Origin: Clostridium_AW sp040797845
GTDB taxonomy: Bacteria; Bacillota; Clostridia; Clostridiales; Clostridiaceae
Assembly: GCA_040797845.1 (NCBI GenBank)
Contig: JBFNFA010000005.1
Coordinates: 124,001-188,000 of the forward strand
Reading direction: 5' to 3'
Length of the DNA: 64,000 bases
Made by a program: the position numbers and the translations under genes. Positions 1 to 8,092 of the stretch are shown here, in pieces. How positions within the stretch are numbered: the first letter of the stretch is position 1; each line of letters opens with the position of its first letter. The notes below the pieces were generated by a model that saw nothing but the letters and a program-made list of their open reading frames with translations, did no database searches and was not told the DNA's origin.

Positions 1-2
1 TG

Positions 3-857
3 CTTTGGATAGTGATAGTTTTGATTGCGCTGGCAATCATAGTGATGTACTTGGCGATACCCGGCGGCAGACTTTGGAAGCAATATCTGACAGATGTAAA
101 AAGTTCTTTGACCGAAACAAATAGGCAAAGAAGCATACAGAGTATATTTACGGAAGATTATGTTGCTGAACTGCCTGCTCTGCTCCGTCAGCACATCATC
201 AATGGGGGCTATATGGGAAAGCCCTTTATGGATAACATGCTGATATATTTTCATAACACAAAGTTTCGTATGTCGGCAGGCAAAAAGCCAATTAAAATTA
301 AATTCATGCAGGTTAATTTTGTAAATAGACCAGACCGACACGCTTTCTTGACAGGACGAATTGCGGGGATTCCATTGCAGGCCAAAGACAGCGTGTTGGA
401 CGGATTCGGCTCTATGATAGGCGTGCTTGCCAAGCAGTTCCAGCTTTTCCGCTCTACTGGGGCAGAAATGGACCAAGGTCAGTTGATAACAGCGTTGGCA
501 GATGCAGTATATATGCCATCCTTGTTTTTACAGGAATATGTGTCATGGACAGTCGTTGACGATTGCACCGTTGAAGGTGAGATTTCATGGAAGGGCGTTA
601 CTGCTAAAGGAAGATTTACTTTTGACAATAATGGCAACATTATACGTTTTGATACCGATGACCGATATATGGACGAAAATGGGAAAGGCAGCTCGCTGGT
701 GCCGTGGTATGTAACCTATTCTGATTACAAAGAACAGAATGGTTACTTTCAGCCGGGAAGCGTTAGTGTAAATTGGATGCTCCCGGATGGTGACGACACA
801 TATTTTGTGAGCGACCACATTGAGATTCAATACTCAATAAATGAAGCAATTTCATGA
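3..857 (+). CDS. DUF6544 family protein, 5' end outside window
   Basis: The reading frame is open from the first bases of the window, and the GTG at 12 lies inside a hydrophobic stretch (about residues 1-17), so the true start is probably upstream. The visible part is one N-terminal membrane segment followed by a soluble domain. The C-terminal half (MPSLFLQEYVSWTVVDD, then FTFDNNGNIIRF and a DDRY motif) matches the conserved core of DUF6544, a family of unknown function. Base composition is clearly richer in GC than the XRE gene that follows, which suggests import. No operon partner is visible downstream. Confidence 0.65.
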   Translation, partial: LWIVIVLIALAIIVMYLAIPGGRLWKQYLTDVKSSLTETNRQRSIQSIFTEDYVAELPALLRQHIINGGYMGKPFMDNMLIYFHNTKFRMSAGKKPIKIKFMQVNFVNRPDRHAFLTGRIAGIPLQAKDSVLDGFGSMIGVLAKQFQLFRSTGAEMDQGQLITALADAVYMPSLFLQEYVSWTVVDDCTVEGEISWKGVTAKGRFTFDNNGNIIRFDTDDRYMDENGKGSSLVPWYVTYSDYKEQNGYFQPGSVSVNWMLPDGDDTYFVSDHIEIQYSINEAIS

Positions 858-1220
858 CTTGATTATTTGGTCTTTGCAGCAGTAGGCTGAACAGTTTAGT
901 TTACTTTATCCCAAGAATGTGAATCTATCAAATTTCAATTTATATGAAGAATATTATTTAATATAGTGTTATATAAAAATATAATGAAAACTTGAAGTTG
1001 AAATAATAAGTATATTGTAGATGGGAGTATTACAGATGGTAGTCATCGGATAAATAAGAGTGTAAATATCTTTATTAGAAAAGTTAAAATAACTAACAGT
1101 TAGTTTTTATGAATATAACATGAAAATCCTTCAATTGTTTAAAGTATATAGCTTTGATATCATTTAATTAATAAAGTTGAAACTTAATTAAGGATAGAAA
1201 TAAATGGAGGATTTAATCTT
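858..1220. other. Non-coding AT-rich gap with repeat copies
   Basis: I see no gene here. The stretch about 930-1020 resembles 3611-3710, and 1021-1051 is a 31-bp module found again at 5035-5065 and, inverted, at 54447-54477. The last part carries the ribosome binding site (GGAGG) of the XRE gene. Confidence 0.6.
1021..1051 (+). repeat. 31-bp dispersed repeat module, copy 1
   Basis: Begins ATGGGAGTATTACAGATGG and ends in GTCATCGGAT. It recurs at 5035-5065 in the same orientation and at 54447-54477 inverted, with two or three mismatches between copies. In the other two places it sits next to the 161-bp repeat; here it stands alone. Confidence 0.75.
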
Positions 1221-2252
1221 ATGAAAATAAGTAAGGTTATTAGATATTATAGAAAGAAGGAAAATCTTACTCAAGAGCAAGTTGCTAATTATTTAAATAT
1301 AAGTGCACCAGCAGTGAATAAATGGGAAAATGGAATATCATATCCAGATATAACCCTGTTAGCACCTCTTGCACGTGTTTTAAAAATTGATGTTAATACT
1401 TTATTAGCATTTAATGAGAAATTAACAGATGTAGAAGTGAAAAATCTTACAAAAGAGGTAGGTGAAATGGCATCAAAAGAGGGATTTCAAAAGGCTTTTA
1501 AAAAGGGCAGTGATTTAATTAAACAATATCCAAGTTGTGATGAGTTAATATATTGGATATCAATAGTATTAAGAATACATTTATTAGCACCTCAAATTGA
1601 GGAAAAAGATAAATATGAAAGAAAAATTATTGAGTGGCTTAAACTTGTTGCAGTAAGCGGTAAAGAGAAGATAGCTTCTATGGCAAAATTAGAGTTATCA
1701 GCAATGTATAGGGAGAAAAAAGAGTATAAAAAAGCTCAAGAAATATTAGATAAAATTCCAGATATAGATGTGGATAAAAAAATTCAACAGGCATTATTAT
1801 TTGAAAGTAGCGGGAAAATTGATGAAGCTTATAGAGTTTATGAAAGCAAATTATGGGAAAATGCTCATGAAGCATTTGCTACTTTATCTTTTATAATAAA
1901 TCTGTTATACAAAGAAAAGAAATTTAGTGAAGCAGAAGAATATGTAGGGCATGCTAAAAAGGTTATTGAGGTATTTGATTTTGGAGCATATTATAAATAT
2001 CAATTAGATTTATCTTTAGCAAGAGAAAAACAGGATAAAGAAAAAACTATAGAAATGATTATAAATATGGTAAATGAAGCAAGTGGCATAGATGATGCTA
2101 TGAAGTCAAAACTATATAAGCATATGAAATTTAATGTGACTCATAGTATTAGTAAAGATAAATATAAAAGATTAGTAAAAGGGGCAATTAAAAAAGATAA
2201 AACTCTTGATTTTGTAAAAAATGATTCTAGGATAAAATTTTTGTTGGAATAA
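1221..2252 (+). CDS. XRE-family regulator with TPR-like C-terminal region
   Basis: A lambda-repressor-type helix-turn-helix occupies about residues 3-60 (ISKVIRYYRKKENLTQEQVA, then PAVNKWENG and PDITLLAPLA). The remaining 280 residues are helical and read like degenerate TPR repeats, as in clostridial XRE-TPR regulators that sense peptides or other ligands. The start ATG has a GGAGG site 8 bases upstream. AT-rich codon use fits the host. The target genes cannot be told from the sequence; no partner is co-directional within 300 bp. Confidence 0.8.
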   Translation: MKISKVIRYYRKKENLTQEQVANYLNISAPAVNKWENGISYPDITLLAPLARVLKIDVNTLLAFNEKLTDVEVKNLTKEVGEMASKEGFQKAFKKGSDLIKQYPSCDELIYWISIVLRIHLLAPQIEEKDKYERKIIEWLKLVAVSGKEKIASMAKLELSAMYREKKEYKKAQEILDKIPDIDVDKKIQQALLFESSGKIDEAYRVYESKLWENAHEAFATLSFIINLLYKEKKFSEAEEYVGHAKKVIEVFDFGAYYKYQLDLSLAREKQDKEKTIEMIINMVNEASGIDDAMKSKLYKHMKFNVTHSISKDKYKRLVKGAIKKDKTLDFVKNDSRIKFLLE

Positions 2253-2586
2253 TACTAATGCTTATAAGAAGAGTTGACTTACCAACAACTTATGGCGGCT
2301 GCAAAATTGAAAATATGATTTTTGTTCCCTCTGCGGTTTCTTATGCTTACAATATTATTGCTGTTTTGACTGTGGAAATGGATCTTACATATCATAGCAT
2401 GGAGAATGTCAACGGTGCAGACAAAAATTTCTTTGATAGAGGTATTAAAAACCTCATATTGTAGGCCAGACGCAAAGATGCAGAACTTAAAAGAGAAAAA
2501 TGAAATAACAGCAAGTAAAATCAAGCAGTAATCTCTCTATTTCTTTATAATAAATGTAGAACGGTTGAAACGAGGTGAACAGATGA

Positions 2587-3552
2587 ATGTACGAGTGGCA
2601 GAAGCAAATTCAAATAATCGTTGATGAAATTGACAAATGTATTAAAAATTATAATGATGAAGCCTTGACACTACGCTTTCTTTCTCGCAGGCTAGGTTAT
2701 TCCGAATTTTATACAACGAGAAAATTCAAAGAAATATCGGGTATGCAATTTAGGGATTATCTGCGGCATAGAAAATTAGCCTTTGCACTAAAAGAGGTTC
2801 GGGATAGTGAAAAAAGCATTTTGGATATTGCATTTGATTATGGTTTTTCATCACATGAAGCTTTTACCAGAGCTTTCAAGGGAACATATGGTGTAACTCC
2901 AAGTGAATACCGGAAAAAGCCTAATCCTGTCGTTCTTCGTACAAAAATAAACCCTTTCGACCGCTACTTTTTAGGATTGGGAGAGATTGGTATGATGAAA
3001 TCTACAGATGATGTTAAAATTTATTTTGTAACCATTCCCGCACACAAATTTTTGCACATTAAAAACTATGAGAGTAATGGGTATTGGGATTTTTGGCAAA
3101 AGCAAAGTCTTATTTCGGGACAGGACTGCGAAACAATTTGCGGCTTACTCGATAGTATCAAGGGCAAATTGGATGATGATGGTGGGAGCGAATCTAACAG
3201 CGGAAGCGGTCAGATTATGGCGTACATTAATGACCCGGACGGCAGACTCTGCGATTGGGGTATTCCACGTACAGAGTGTTATGGTGTACGTCTTCCTTTT
3301 GATTATAAAGGCGAAGTACCACCACAAATGCTTATGATTGATGTTCCCGAAGCCGAGTATATTGTTTTTGAGCATGGGCCGTTCGATTATGAACAGGAAA
3401 ATCGAAGTGTGGAGGAAAAGATTGAAAAGGCAATGGCAACTTTTGATTTTGCAGGTACTGGTTACTGCTTTGATACTTCCCCAGGTAGAATAATTTACTT
3501 TTATTTTAATCCGGAACGGTTTTTTAAGTATATCAGACCAGTACGAAAGTAA
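2587..3552 (+). CDS. AraC-family regulator with GyrI-like effector-binding domain
   Basis: Residues about 8-105 form the double helix-turn-helix of AraC/XylS regulators (RFLSRRLGYSEFYTTRKF, then ILDIAFDYGFSSHEAFTRAF and TPSEYRK). Residues about 125-318 look like a GyrI/SOUL-type ligand-binding domain (KIYFVTIPAHKFLHIKNYES and EAEYIVFEHGPF), an architecture shared with Rob- and BmrR-like multidrug sensors. The ATG at 2587 is preceded by GAGGTG. GC content is higher than in the neighbours, so the gene may have been acquired. It stands alone; the regulated gene is not obvious. Confidence 0.85.
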   Translation: MYEWQKQIQIIVDEIDKCIKNYNDEALTLRFLSRRLGYSEFYTTRKFKEISGMQFRDYLRHRKLAFALKEVRDSEKSILDIAFDYGFSSHEAFTRAFKGTYGVTPSEYRKKPNPVVLRTKINPFDRYFLGLGEIGMMKSTDDVKIYFVTIPAHKFLHIKNYESNGYWDFWQKQSLISGQDCETICGLLDSIKGKLDDDGGSESNSGSGQIMAYINDPDGRLCDWGIPRTECYGVRLPFDYKGEVPPQMLMIDVPEAEYIVFEHGPFDYEQENRSVEEKIEKAMATFDFAGTGYCFDTSPGRIIYFYFNPERFFKYIRPVRK

Positions 3553-3900
3553 ATAAAATCGACTGCCTATCCACTATTGTTTCTAACGAGAAAACCAAAT
3601 AGGAAATAACAAATTCCAATTTATTTAAAAGATTAAGTAATAATATAGTGATATAAAAAAGACGATAGAAGCTTGAAGTTGAAATAAGTTCAATTATATT
3701 GTACATGGGGGAATTTATGCTTTTCTATTTGGGGAAAGGTGAACCGTATCATAAGTAAATGAGGTTTTACTGTAAAGTATTGAGTCAATATGATTTTTAT
3801 CATATTGGCTCATCTTTATTTATGAAATAAGAGTGAGGTTTTATGTAGTATGTAGAGTTGATAAAATATATATAGAAAAAAGATTGGAGGAATTATCTAT
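3553..3900. other. Gap with diverged repeat and a terminator
   Basis: No intact gene. About 3611-3710 resembles 930-1020 (shared ...GCTTGAAGTTGAAATAA-like core followed by an ATTGTA.ATGGG stretch). A terminator follows at 3781-3820 without a gene in front of it, suggesting that a former gene has been lost. Confidence 0.5.
3781..3820 (+). terminator. Orphan rho-independent terminator
   Basis: TGAGTCAATATGAT pairs with ATCATATTGGCTCA (one wobble) across a short T loop and is followed by a T-rich tail. No intact gene lies directly upstream. Confidence 0.65.
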
Positions 3901-3987
3901 GACAAGAGCTATTTTTAATGCATAGCAGAGGCTATTGCATTACTATCAAAATGTGATGAAATAGCCTTTGCAAATCCTAAAAGTTAA
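3901..3987 (+). pseudogene. Short gene remnant with internal frameshift
   Basis: A good AGGAGG-like site precedes an ATG that reads MTRAIFNA and stops. Shifting frame across a duplicated GCA-TAGCA gives AEAIALLSKCDEIAFANPKS and a stop 18 bases before the DUF1062 gene. This looks like a decayed or heavily shortened small gene in the same operon as DUF1062. I do not recognise the family. Confidence 0.35.
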
Positions 3988-4005
3988 ACGCCTAGGAGGA
4001 GCAAA

Positions 4006-4623
4006 ATGAGCTATTTTAAAAAATATCAATGGGAACTAGTTCCTGAAAATTTACCAATAGTAAAAAGAAATTGTCCTAAATGTAATGAAAAAGCACATTA
4101 TATAAATAGTGAAAAATTTAGAGTAAATGCAAATAAAAATAACATTGACATTTGGCTAATTTATCAATGTGAAAAATGTAAATCAACTTGGAATATGACA
4201 ATATATGAAAGAATAAAGCCTTATGAGATTAATAAATATGAGTATGAAAAATTTCTTTCTAATGATAAAGAATTAGCTAGAGAATATGCTTTTAATTTAA
4301 GTATATATAATAAAAATAAAGCAGAGGTTATTTTAAAAGATGTAAATTATAAATTAGTTCAAAAGAAATTAGAAGCATATTATATAAATGAAAATGAACT
4401 TGTTATTGAAATTGTTTGTAAGTATCCAATAGATCTGAGAGTAGATAAGCTTTTAAGTGATAAACTTGGACTTTCAAGAAGCAAAATAAAAAATATGCAT
4501 AAAAAAGGAGTAATCTTCATTAAAGATGATAAAAATTCATTAAATATGAAAGTAAGAGATGGAATGGAGATACATATTTTAAAGGTAGTAGAGAATATAG
4601 AAATTTTAGAAGCTATAGTATAA
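4006..4623 (+). CDS. DUF1062 protein (zinc ribbon plus S4-like domain)
   Basis: Four cysteines in two CxxC pairs (C23/C26 and C55/C58) make a zinc-ribbon-like N-terminus of the DUF1062 family. The C-terminal 60 residues (VDKLLSDKLGLSRSKIKNMH, then VRDGMEIHIL) resemble an S4 RNA-binding fold, which is common in this family. Length (205 aa) is normal. Strong AGGAGG site. The biochemical role is unknown. A terminator follows directly. Confidence 0.8.
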   Translation: MSYFKKYQWELVPENLPIVKRNCPKCNEKAHYINSEKFRVNANKNNIDIWLIYQCEKCKSTWNMTIYERIKPYEINKYEYEKFLSNDKELAREYAFNLSIYNKNKAEVILKDVNYKLVQKKLEAYYINENELVIEIVCKYPIDLRVDKLLSDKLGLSRSKIKNMHKKGVIFIKDDKNSLNMKVRDGMEIHILKVVENIEILEAIV

Positions 4624-4651
4624 GCCATTTAATCATCAAGAATTAAGAAAG

Positions 4652-4703
4652 TCTACGTTATTCATGGTACGGTGAACCGTAACAAGTATAACGTAGATTT
4701 TTT
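4652..4703 (+). terminator. Terminator after DUF1062 gene
   Basis: TCTACGTTAT pairs with ATAACGTAGA; a second inner hairpin ACGGT-GA-ACCGT sits in the loop; six T residues follow. Confidence 0.75.
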
Positions 4704-4806
4704 ACGATAAAAAGTTACATCTCAATCACAATATTTTTTATATATGTAAGCATGTAACTGCGGTATAATTAAGATAGAAAAGTACGGAGAAGTAATTGCA
4801 TAATTG

Positions 4807-4821
4807 ACTTACAATGTAAGT
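4807..4821. promoter_or_regulatory. Candidate operator palindrome before the methyltransferase operon
   Basis: ACTTACA-A-TGTAAGT is a perfect 7+1+7 palindrome in the gap between the DUF1062 gene and the methyltransferase/radical SAM operon. It has the size of a repressor site. The binding protein is unknown. Confidence 0.35.
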
Positions 4822-4871
4822 ATAGGATAGAGATACAATATTAATTACTGAGGAGAAGGTGTTTGTGAAAG

Positions 4872-5032
4872 AGATCAAGTGATTCTTAGGTTCAGATGGA
4901 GTTTGCTTAAAAGGAATACTTACTCCAGCTGAAGCTTAGAAGAACTTATCCAGGGACGTAGCATCCGTTATGCACAGCATAAGAACTCTAAATCGCTGAA
5001 GCTCAAGAGTTCTAATATCTCTCACTTATAGA
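4872..5032 (+). repeat. 161-bp dispersed repeat, copy A
   Basis: The reverse complement of this segment recurs at 54531-54691 with four mismatches over 161 bases (compared by eye). It contains two hairpin-forming parts (ACTCCAGCTGAAGCTTAGAA region and AGAACTCTAAATCGC...GAGTTCT region). A shortened relative is at 28499-28566. It is followed at once by the 31-bp module at 5035-5065. No reading frame is conserved, so it looks like a non-autonomous or structured element. Confidence 0.85.
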
Positions 5033-5034
5033 AG

Positions 5035-5065
5035 ATGGAAGTATTACGGATGGTAGTCATCGGAT
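5035..5065 (+). repeat. 31-bp dispersed repeat module, copy 2
   Basis: Same module as 1021-1051 and the inverse of 54447-54477. It lies immediately downstream of the 161-bp repeat copy A. Confidence 0.75.
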
Positions 5066-5094
5066 ACAATATTGATTACTGGGTAGAGGTGTTT

Positions 5095-5670
5095 ATGAAA
5101 GAGATAAATGATTTTGATAAGGTGTACAAGTATTATGATAAATTTATGGCTGTGTTTAATTTATATAAGCATGAGGAAATAAAGGCTGCTGCAAATATTG
5201 ATGAGCATGATGTGGTTGTAGATATAGGCGGAGGTACTGGAAAGTTAGCTCAGTATATTTGCAATAGTTGTAACACTGTATATGTACTTGATGAAAGTGA
5301 GAAGATGCTTTCTAAAGTAAAGCAGGAGAAAAATTTGGTATGCATAAGGGGTAATGCTCTGAAAACTCCATTTGAGGACAATTCTATTGATATAGTAATA
5401 TTGAGCGATGTTTTCCATCATATTAAAGAACAAAAAGACCTTATAGTTGAAATAAATAGGATATTAAAGTATGGCGGAAAGATAGTTATGTTGGATTTTA
5501 ATAGAAAGCATATAAGAACAAAGTTACTAAGAGCATTTGAATTTATTCTTTTTGGACGATTATTTTTTAGAACTAAAGATGAAGTTAGGAGTTTATTAGA
5601 AAAATATTTTAACATACAAAAGGTTTATGATAAGGGGTATTACTTTATATTTGTAGGAGAGAAAAGATGA
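5095..5670 (+). CDS. Class I SAM-dependent methyltransferase
   Basis: Residues 41-50 (VVDIGGGTGK) form the SAM-binding motif I; YVLDES is motif II; ILSDVFHHI and the GGKIVMLDF stretch are the later conserved strands of a UbiE/Methyltransf_11-type enzyme. I start at ATG 5095 with GAGGTG upstream; the longer frame from 5035 would translate the repeat. The protein is 191 aa and its stop overlaps the next start (ATGA). It is the first gene of an operon with a second methyltransferase and a radical SAM enzyme. The substrate is unknown; a small molecule or lipid is likely. Confidence 0.8.
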   Translation: MKEINDFDKVYKYYDKFMAVFNLYKHEEIKAAANIDEHDVVVDIGGGTGKLAQYICNSCNTVYVLDESEKMLSKVKQEKNLVCIRGNALKTPFEDNSIDIVILSDVFHHIKEQKDLIVEINRILKYGGKIVMLDFNRKHIRTKLLRAFEFILFGRLFFRTKDEVRSLLEKYFNIQKVYDKGYYFIFVGEKR

Positions 5671-6620
5671 TAAATAAAATACGGTTTTACTCAAAGCTTG
5701 GATATAAGCTTATAAAAAAAGAAGTTGTAAATAGGGACGATTATAAGGAAGAGTATGATAAAGTTTCAGACACCTATCACTATTGGCTTAAAGAAATGGG
5801 TAGATATACGGATAATATTATTAATTCAAAGTACATAGAAATAGATAAAGAATTGAAAATACTTGATTTTGCTTGTGGAACAGGATATATAACAAAAGGT
5901 TTATTAAATAAATCCACGAAATACAAAATTACTTCTGTAGACCAGTCAGATAAAATGCTTGAGAAACTTTTTAATAGGGATGACCTTATAGGGACCATAG
6001 AGAGCATAGAGACCATAGAGACCATAGATAATATAGAGACTATAAAGACCGTAGGAACTAAAGTGACTAGATTGGGTAGAGTGACAGCTATTCAAAGTGA
6101 TGGTATTGAATTTTTAAAAACTACTAATGAAAGATATGATGTTATATTTTTTGGTTGGGCACTTTCTTATTTTGATCATAATGAACTTTTAAAGCTTTTT
6201 AATAGGGTTTTAAAGCCAGGAGGTATATTAGCAATAATCACAAATGTTGAAGGAACTTTGGATAAAATAGAAAGTATTTTTTTGAAGGTCATGAGTGAGA
6301 AACAAGAGGAAGTAATTAAACCTATGGATATAAAATTTAATTTGCCTAAAGGAAAGGAAGGGTTAATTAGATGGTGCAGCCAATACGGATTTAAAGCTTT
6401 AGAGGTAGAGGAAGGTGAGGTATTCTTTAGTTTTAAAGAACCAGGGGAACTTTTACAGTGGCTAAATATAACTGGGGCAGCAGCGGGAACTAGGAAAATT
6501 TTTAAGAACTACCATGAAGTTAAACCTTTTATAATTGAAAAAATAAAAAAAGAAAAATATAAAAATGGAGTTTATGAGATAAATCATAAATTTGCATATG
6601 GTATTTTTAGAAAGGAATAG
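5667..6620 (+). CDS. SAM-dependent methyltransferase with in-frame triplet repeat
   Basis: ILDFACGTGYIT (residues 65-76) is motif I; SVDQSDKML is motif II; VIFFGWALSYFDH and LKPGGILAIITN are motifs IV and V. At residues 110-130, between motif II and the next strand, a run of T-I-E-like triplets is encoded by seven diverged 9-bp units (5994-6056); this acidic linker is not a normal part of the fold. It overlaps the upstream methyltransferase by 4 bp and is followed after 6 bp by the radical SAM gene. The N-terminal 40 residues and the C-terminal 100 residues may recognise the substrate. Confidence 0.8.
   Translation: MINKIRFYSKLGYKLIKKEVVNRDDYKEEYDKVSDTYHYWLKEMGRYTDNIINSKYIEIDKELKILDFACGTGYITKGLLNKSTKYKITSVDQSDKMLEKLFNRDDLIGTIESIETIETIDNIETIKTVGTKVTRLGRVTAIQSDGIEFLKTTNERYDVIFFGWALSYFDHNELLKLFNRVLKPGGILAIITNVEGTLDKIESIFLKVMSEKQEEVIKPMDIKFNLPKGKEGLIRWCSQYGFKALEVEEGEVFFSFKEPGELLQWLNITGAAAGTRKIFKNYHEVKPFIIEKIKKEKYKNGVYEINHKFAYGIFRKE
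5994..6056 (+). repeat. Seven 9-bp in-frame tandem units
   Basis: Seven successive 9-mers of the form ACCATAGAG with one to four changes each, exactly in frame with the methyltransferase, giving repeated Thr-Ile-Glu-like triplets. Confidence 0.85.
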
Positions 6621-6626
6621 AGATGA

Positions 6627-7904
6627 ATGAGTATTAATAATTTAAAAATCATGACAAAAATGGCTATGGATAAAAATGTTCTAAAGAGTTTACTAGAGAT
6701 TTACAATATTTTAAAAGAAGACAAGCAATTCACCTTATTAAAATACATAAAAATGATGAAGGGTATTTTAAAGGGAGAGAAGCTAGTGAAGCATGAGGAC
6801 AAGTACCTATTGAGCACCTTTTTTCCGCCCTTTCCATCTAAATCCTTTATACAAAATATCTTAGCAGTGGATGAACCTATAAATATATTTACAAAGCAAA
6901 TATATGCTAAAAGGACTGCCCCTATATCTATGTACTTATGTATAACCAACAAATGTCCTAATAATTGTCTTTATTGTAGTTCAAAAAATAGGGCAGCAGA
7001 AAAGGAGTTAACAAAGGAAGAATGGATTAAGGTTATAGGGGAGCTTCAAGATATGAGTGTCCCTATTATTGGAATAACAGGAGGAGAGCCTCTGGTACGT
7101 GAGGATATATTTGACATTATAAGAGCTATAGATGATAGAAGCACAGCAATTTTATTTACTAGTGGCTTTAATTTAAGCTATGAGAAAGCAAAAAAATTAA
7201 AAGATAGTGGGCTATTTGGTATAGGAATAAGCTTAGATTCTTGTGATAAAGAGAAACATAATAAGAATAGAAATAATGAAAATGCTTTTGATTATGCACT
7301 AGAGGCAATTAGAAATGCAAATAAGGCAGGGCTATATACTATGGCACAAACAGTTATATTAAAGGAAAATCTTCATGAGGAAAAACTGCTTAGGCTATTT
7401 AAGTTGGCTAAAGATAATGGTGCTCATGAAGTAAAGATACTAGAACCTATACTAAGTGGAAATCTTCTAACTGAAAAACAATTAAACAATGTATTTTATA
7501 CTAAGAGCGATAGGGAGAAGCTTATAGAAATACAACATAAGGCAAATAAAAGAAGTGATTTACCTAAGATCACAACTTTTGCTTATACAGAAAGTGAAGC
7601 TAAATTTGGTTGTGGTGCAGGGAATCAACATTCCTATATAAGTGCTTCAGGAGAATTATATCCTTGCGATTTTGTACCTATGAGCTTTGGAAATGTAAAA
7701 GAAGAATCTATAAAAAGCCTTTGGATTGAAATGAAGAATTATATTGGTAACCCTAAAATAGGGTGCTTTGCTCAGAAGGTAAATAAAGAAGTATTTAAAC
7801 AATCAGAAGGTATACTGCCAATGAATAAGGAAAAGGCAATAAATATTTGTAATAAGAATAAAAATGATAAATATCCAAAATACTATAGAGATTTGCATAA
7901 ATAA
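6627..7904 (+). CDS. Radical SAM/SPASM domain enzyme
   Basis: The radical SAM cluster motif is C110-x3-C114-x2-C117 in CPNNCLYC; the SAM-binding GGEP motif (ITGGEPLVRED) follows. The C-terminus has a SPASM-like block (FGCGAGNQHSYISASGELYPCDF, written here as FGCGAG...LYPCDF, then IGCF), expected to bind auxiliary Fe-S clusters. The N-terminal 95 residues are an extra helical extension. It ends an operon with two methyltransferases, so the three proteins probably build or modify one product. No precursor peptide or PqqD-like chaperone is encoded beside it, which argues against a classic RiPP cluster. The product is unknown. Confidence 0.8.
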   Translation: MSINNLKIMTKMAMDKNVLKSLLEIYNILKEDKQFTLLKYIKMMKGILKGEKLVKHEDKYLLSTFFPPFPSKSFIQNILAVDEPINIFTKQIYAKRTAPISMYLCITNKCPNNCLYCSSKNRAAEKELTKEEWIKVIGELQDMSVPIIGITGGEPLVREDIFDIIRAIDDRSTAILFTSGFNLSYEKAKKLKDSGLFGIGISLDSCDKEKHNKNRNNENAFDYALEAIRNANKAGLYTMAQTVILKENLHEEKLLRLFKLAKDNGAHEVKILEPILSGNLLTEKQLNNVFYTKSDREKLIEIQHKANKRSDLPKITTFAYTESEAKFGCGAGNQHSYISASGELYPCDFVPMSFGNVKEESIKSLWIEMKNYIGNPKIGCFAQKVNKEVFKQSEGILPMNKEKAINICNKNKNDKYPKYYRDLHK

Positions 7905-8092
7905 TATTTAAATAACGGAGGCTTTTTAAGCATATTTAATCTTATATATAATTAAATATGTAAAAAAGGTAGAAAATAAAAAACATTGAAGGTTATTCGC
8001 CATCATATTACAATTGTTGATAAATTTTCTGCATTGATATATTATAAACTTAAATATATTATAAACATAAGAATGAGAAAAGGGGTAAGGAT

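Larger units (their letters stand above)
4833..5105. repeat. Imperfect direct duplication flanking repeat copy A
   Basis: 4833-4875 and 5064-5105 are about 85 % identical. Each contains a ribosome binding site and a start codon followed by AAAGAGAT (GTG in the left copy, ATG in the right). They bracket the 161-bp repeat plus the 31-bp module. The left copy encodes only a few codons before a stop, so it is a duplicated gene start. Confidence 0.65.

Noticed and set aside
2258..2464. 68-aa ORF between the XRE and AraC genes
   Set aside because: No ribosome binding site, no recognisable motif and an overlapping open frame on the other strand; it may be a fragment of a lost gene but cannot be supported.
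5994..6056. Short regular repeats as a possible CRISPR array
   Set aside because: 9-bp units without spacers, exactly in frame inside a methyltransferase gene.
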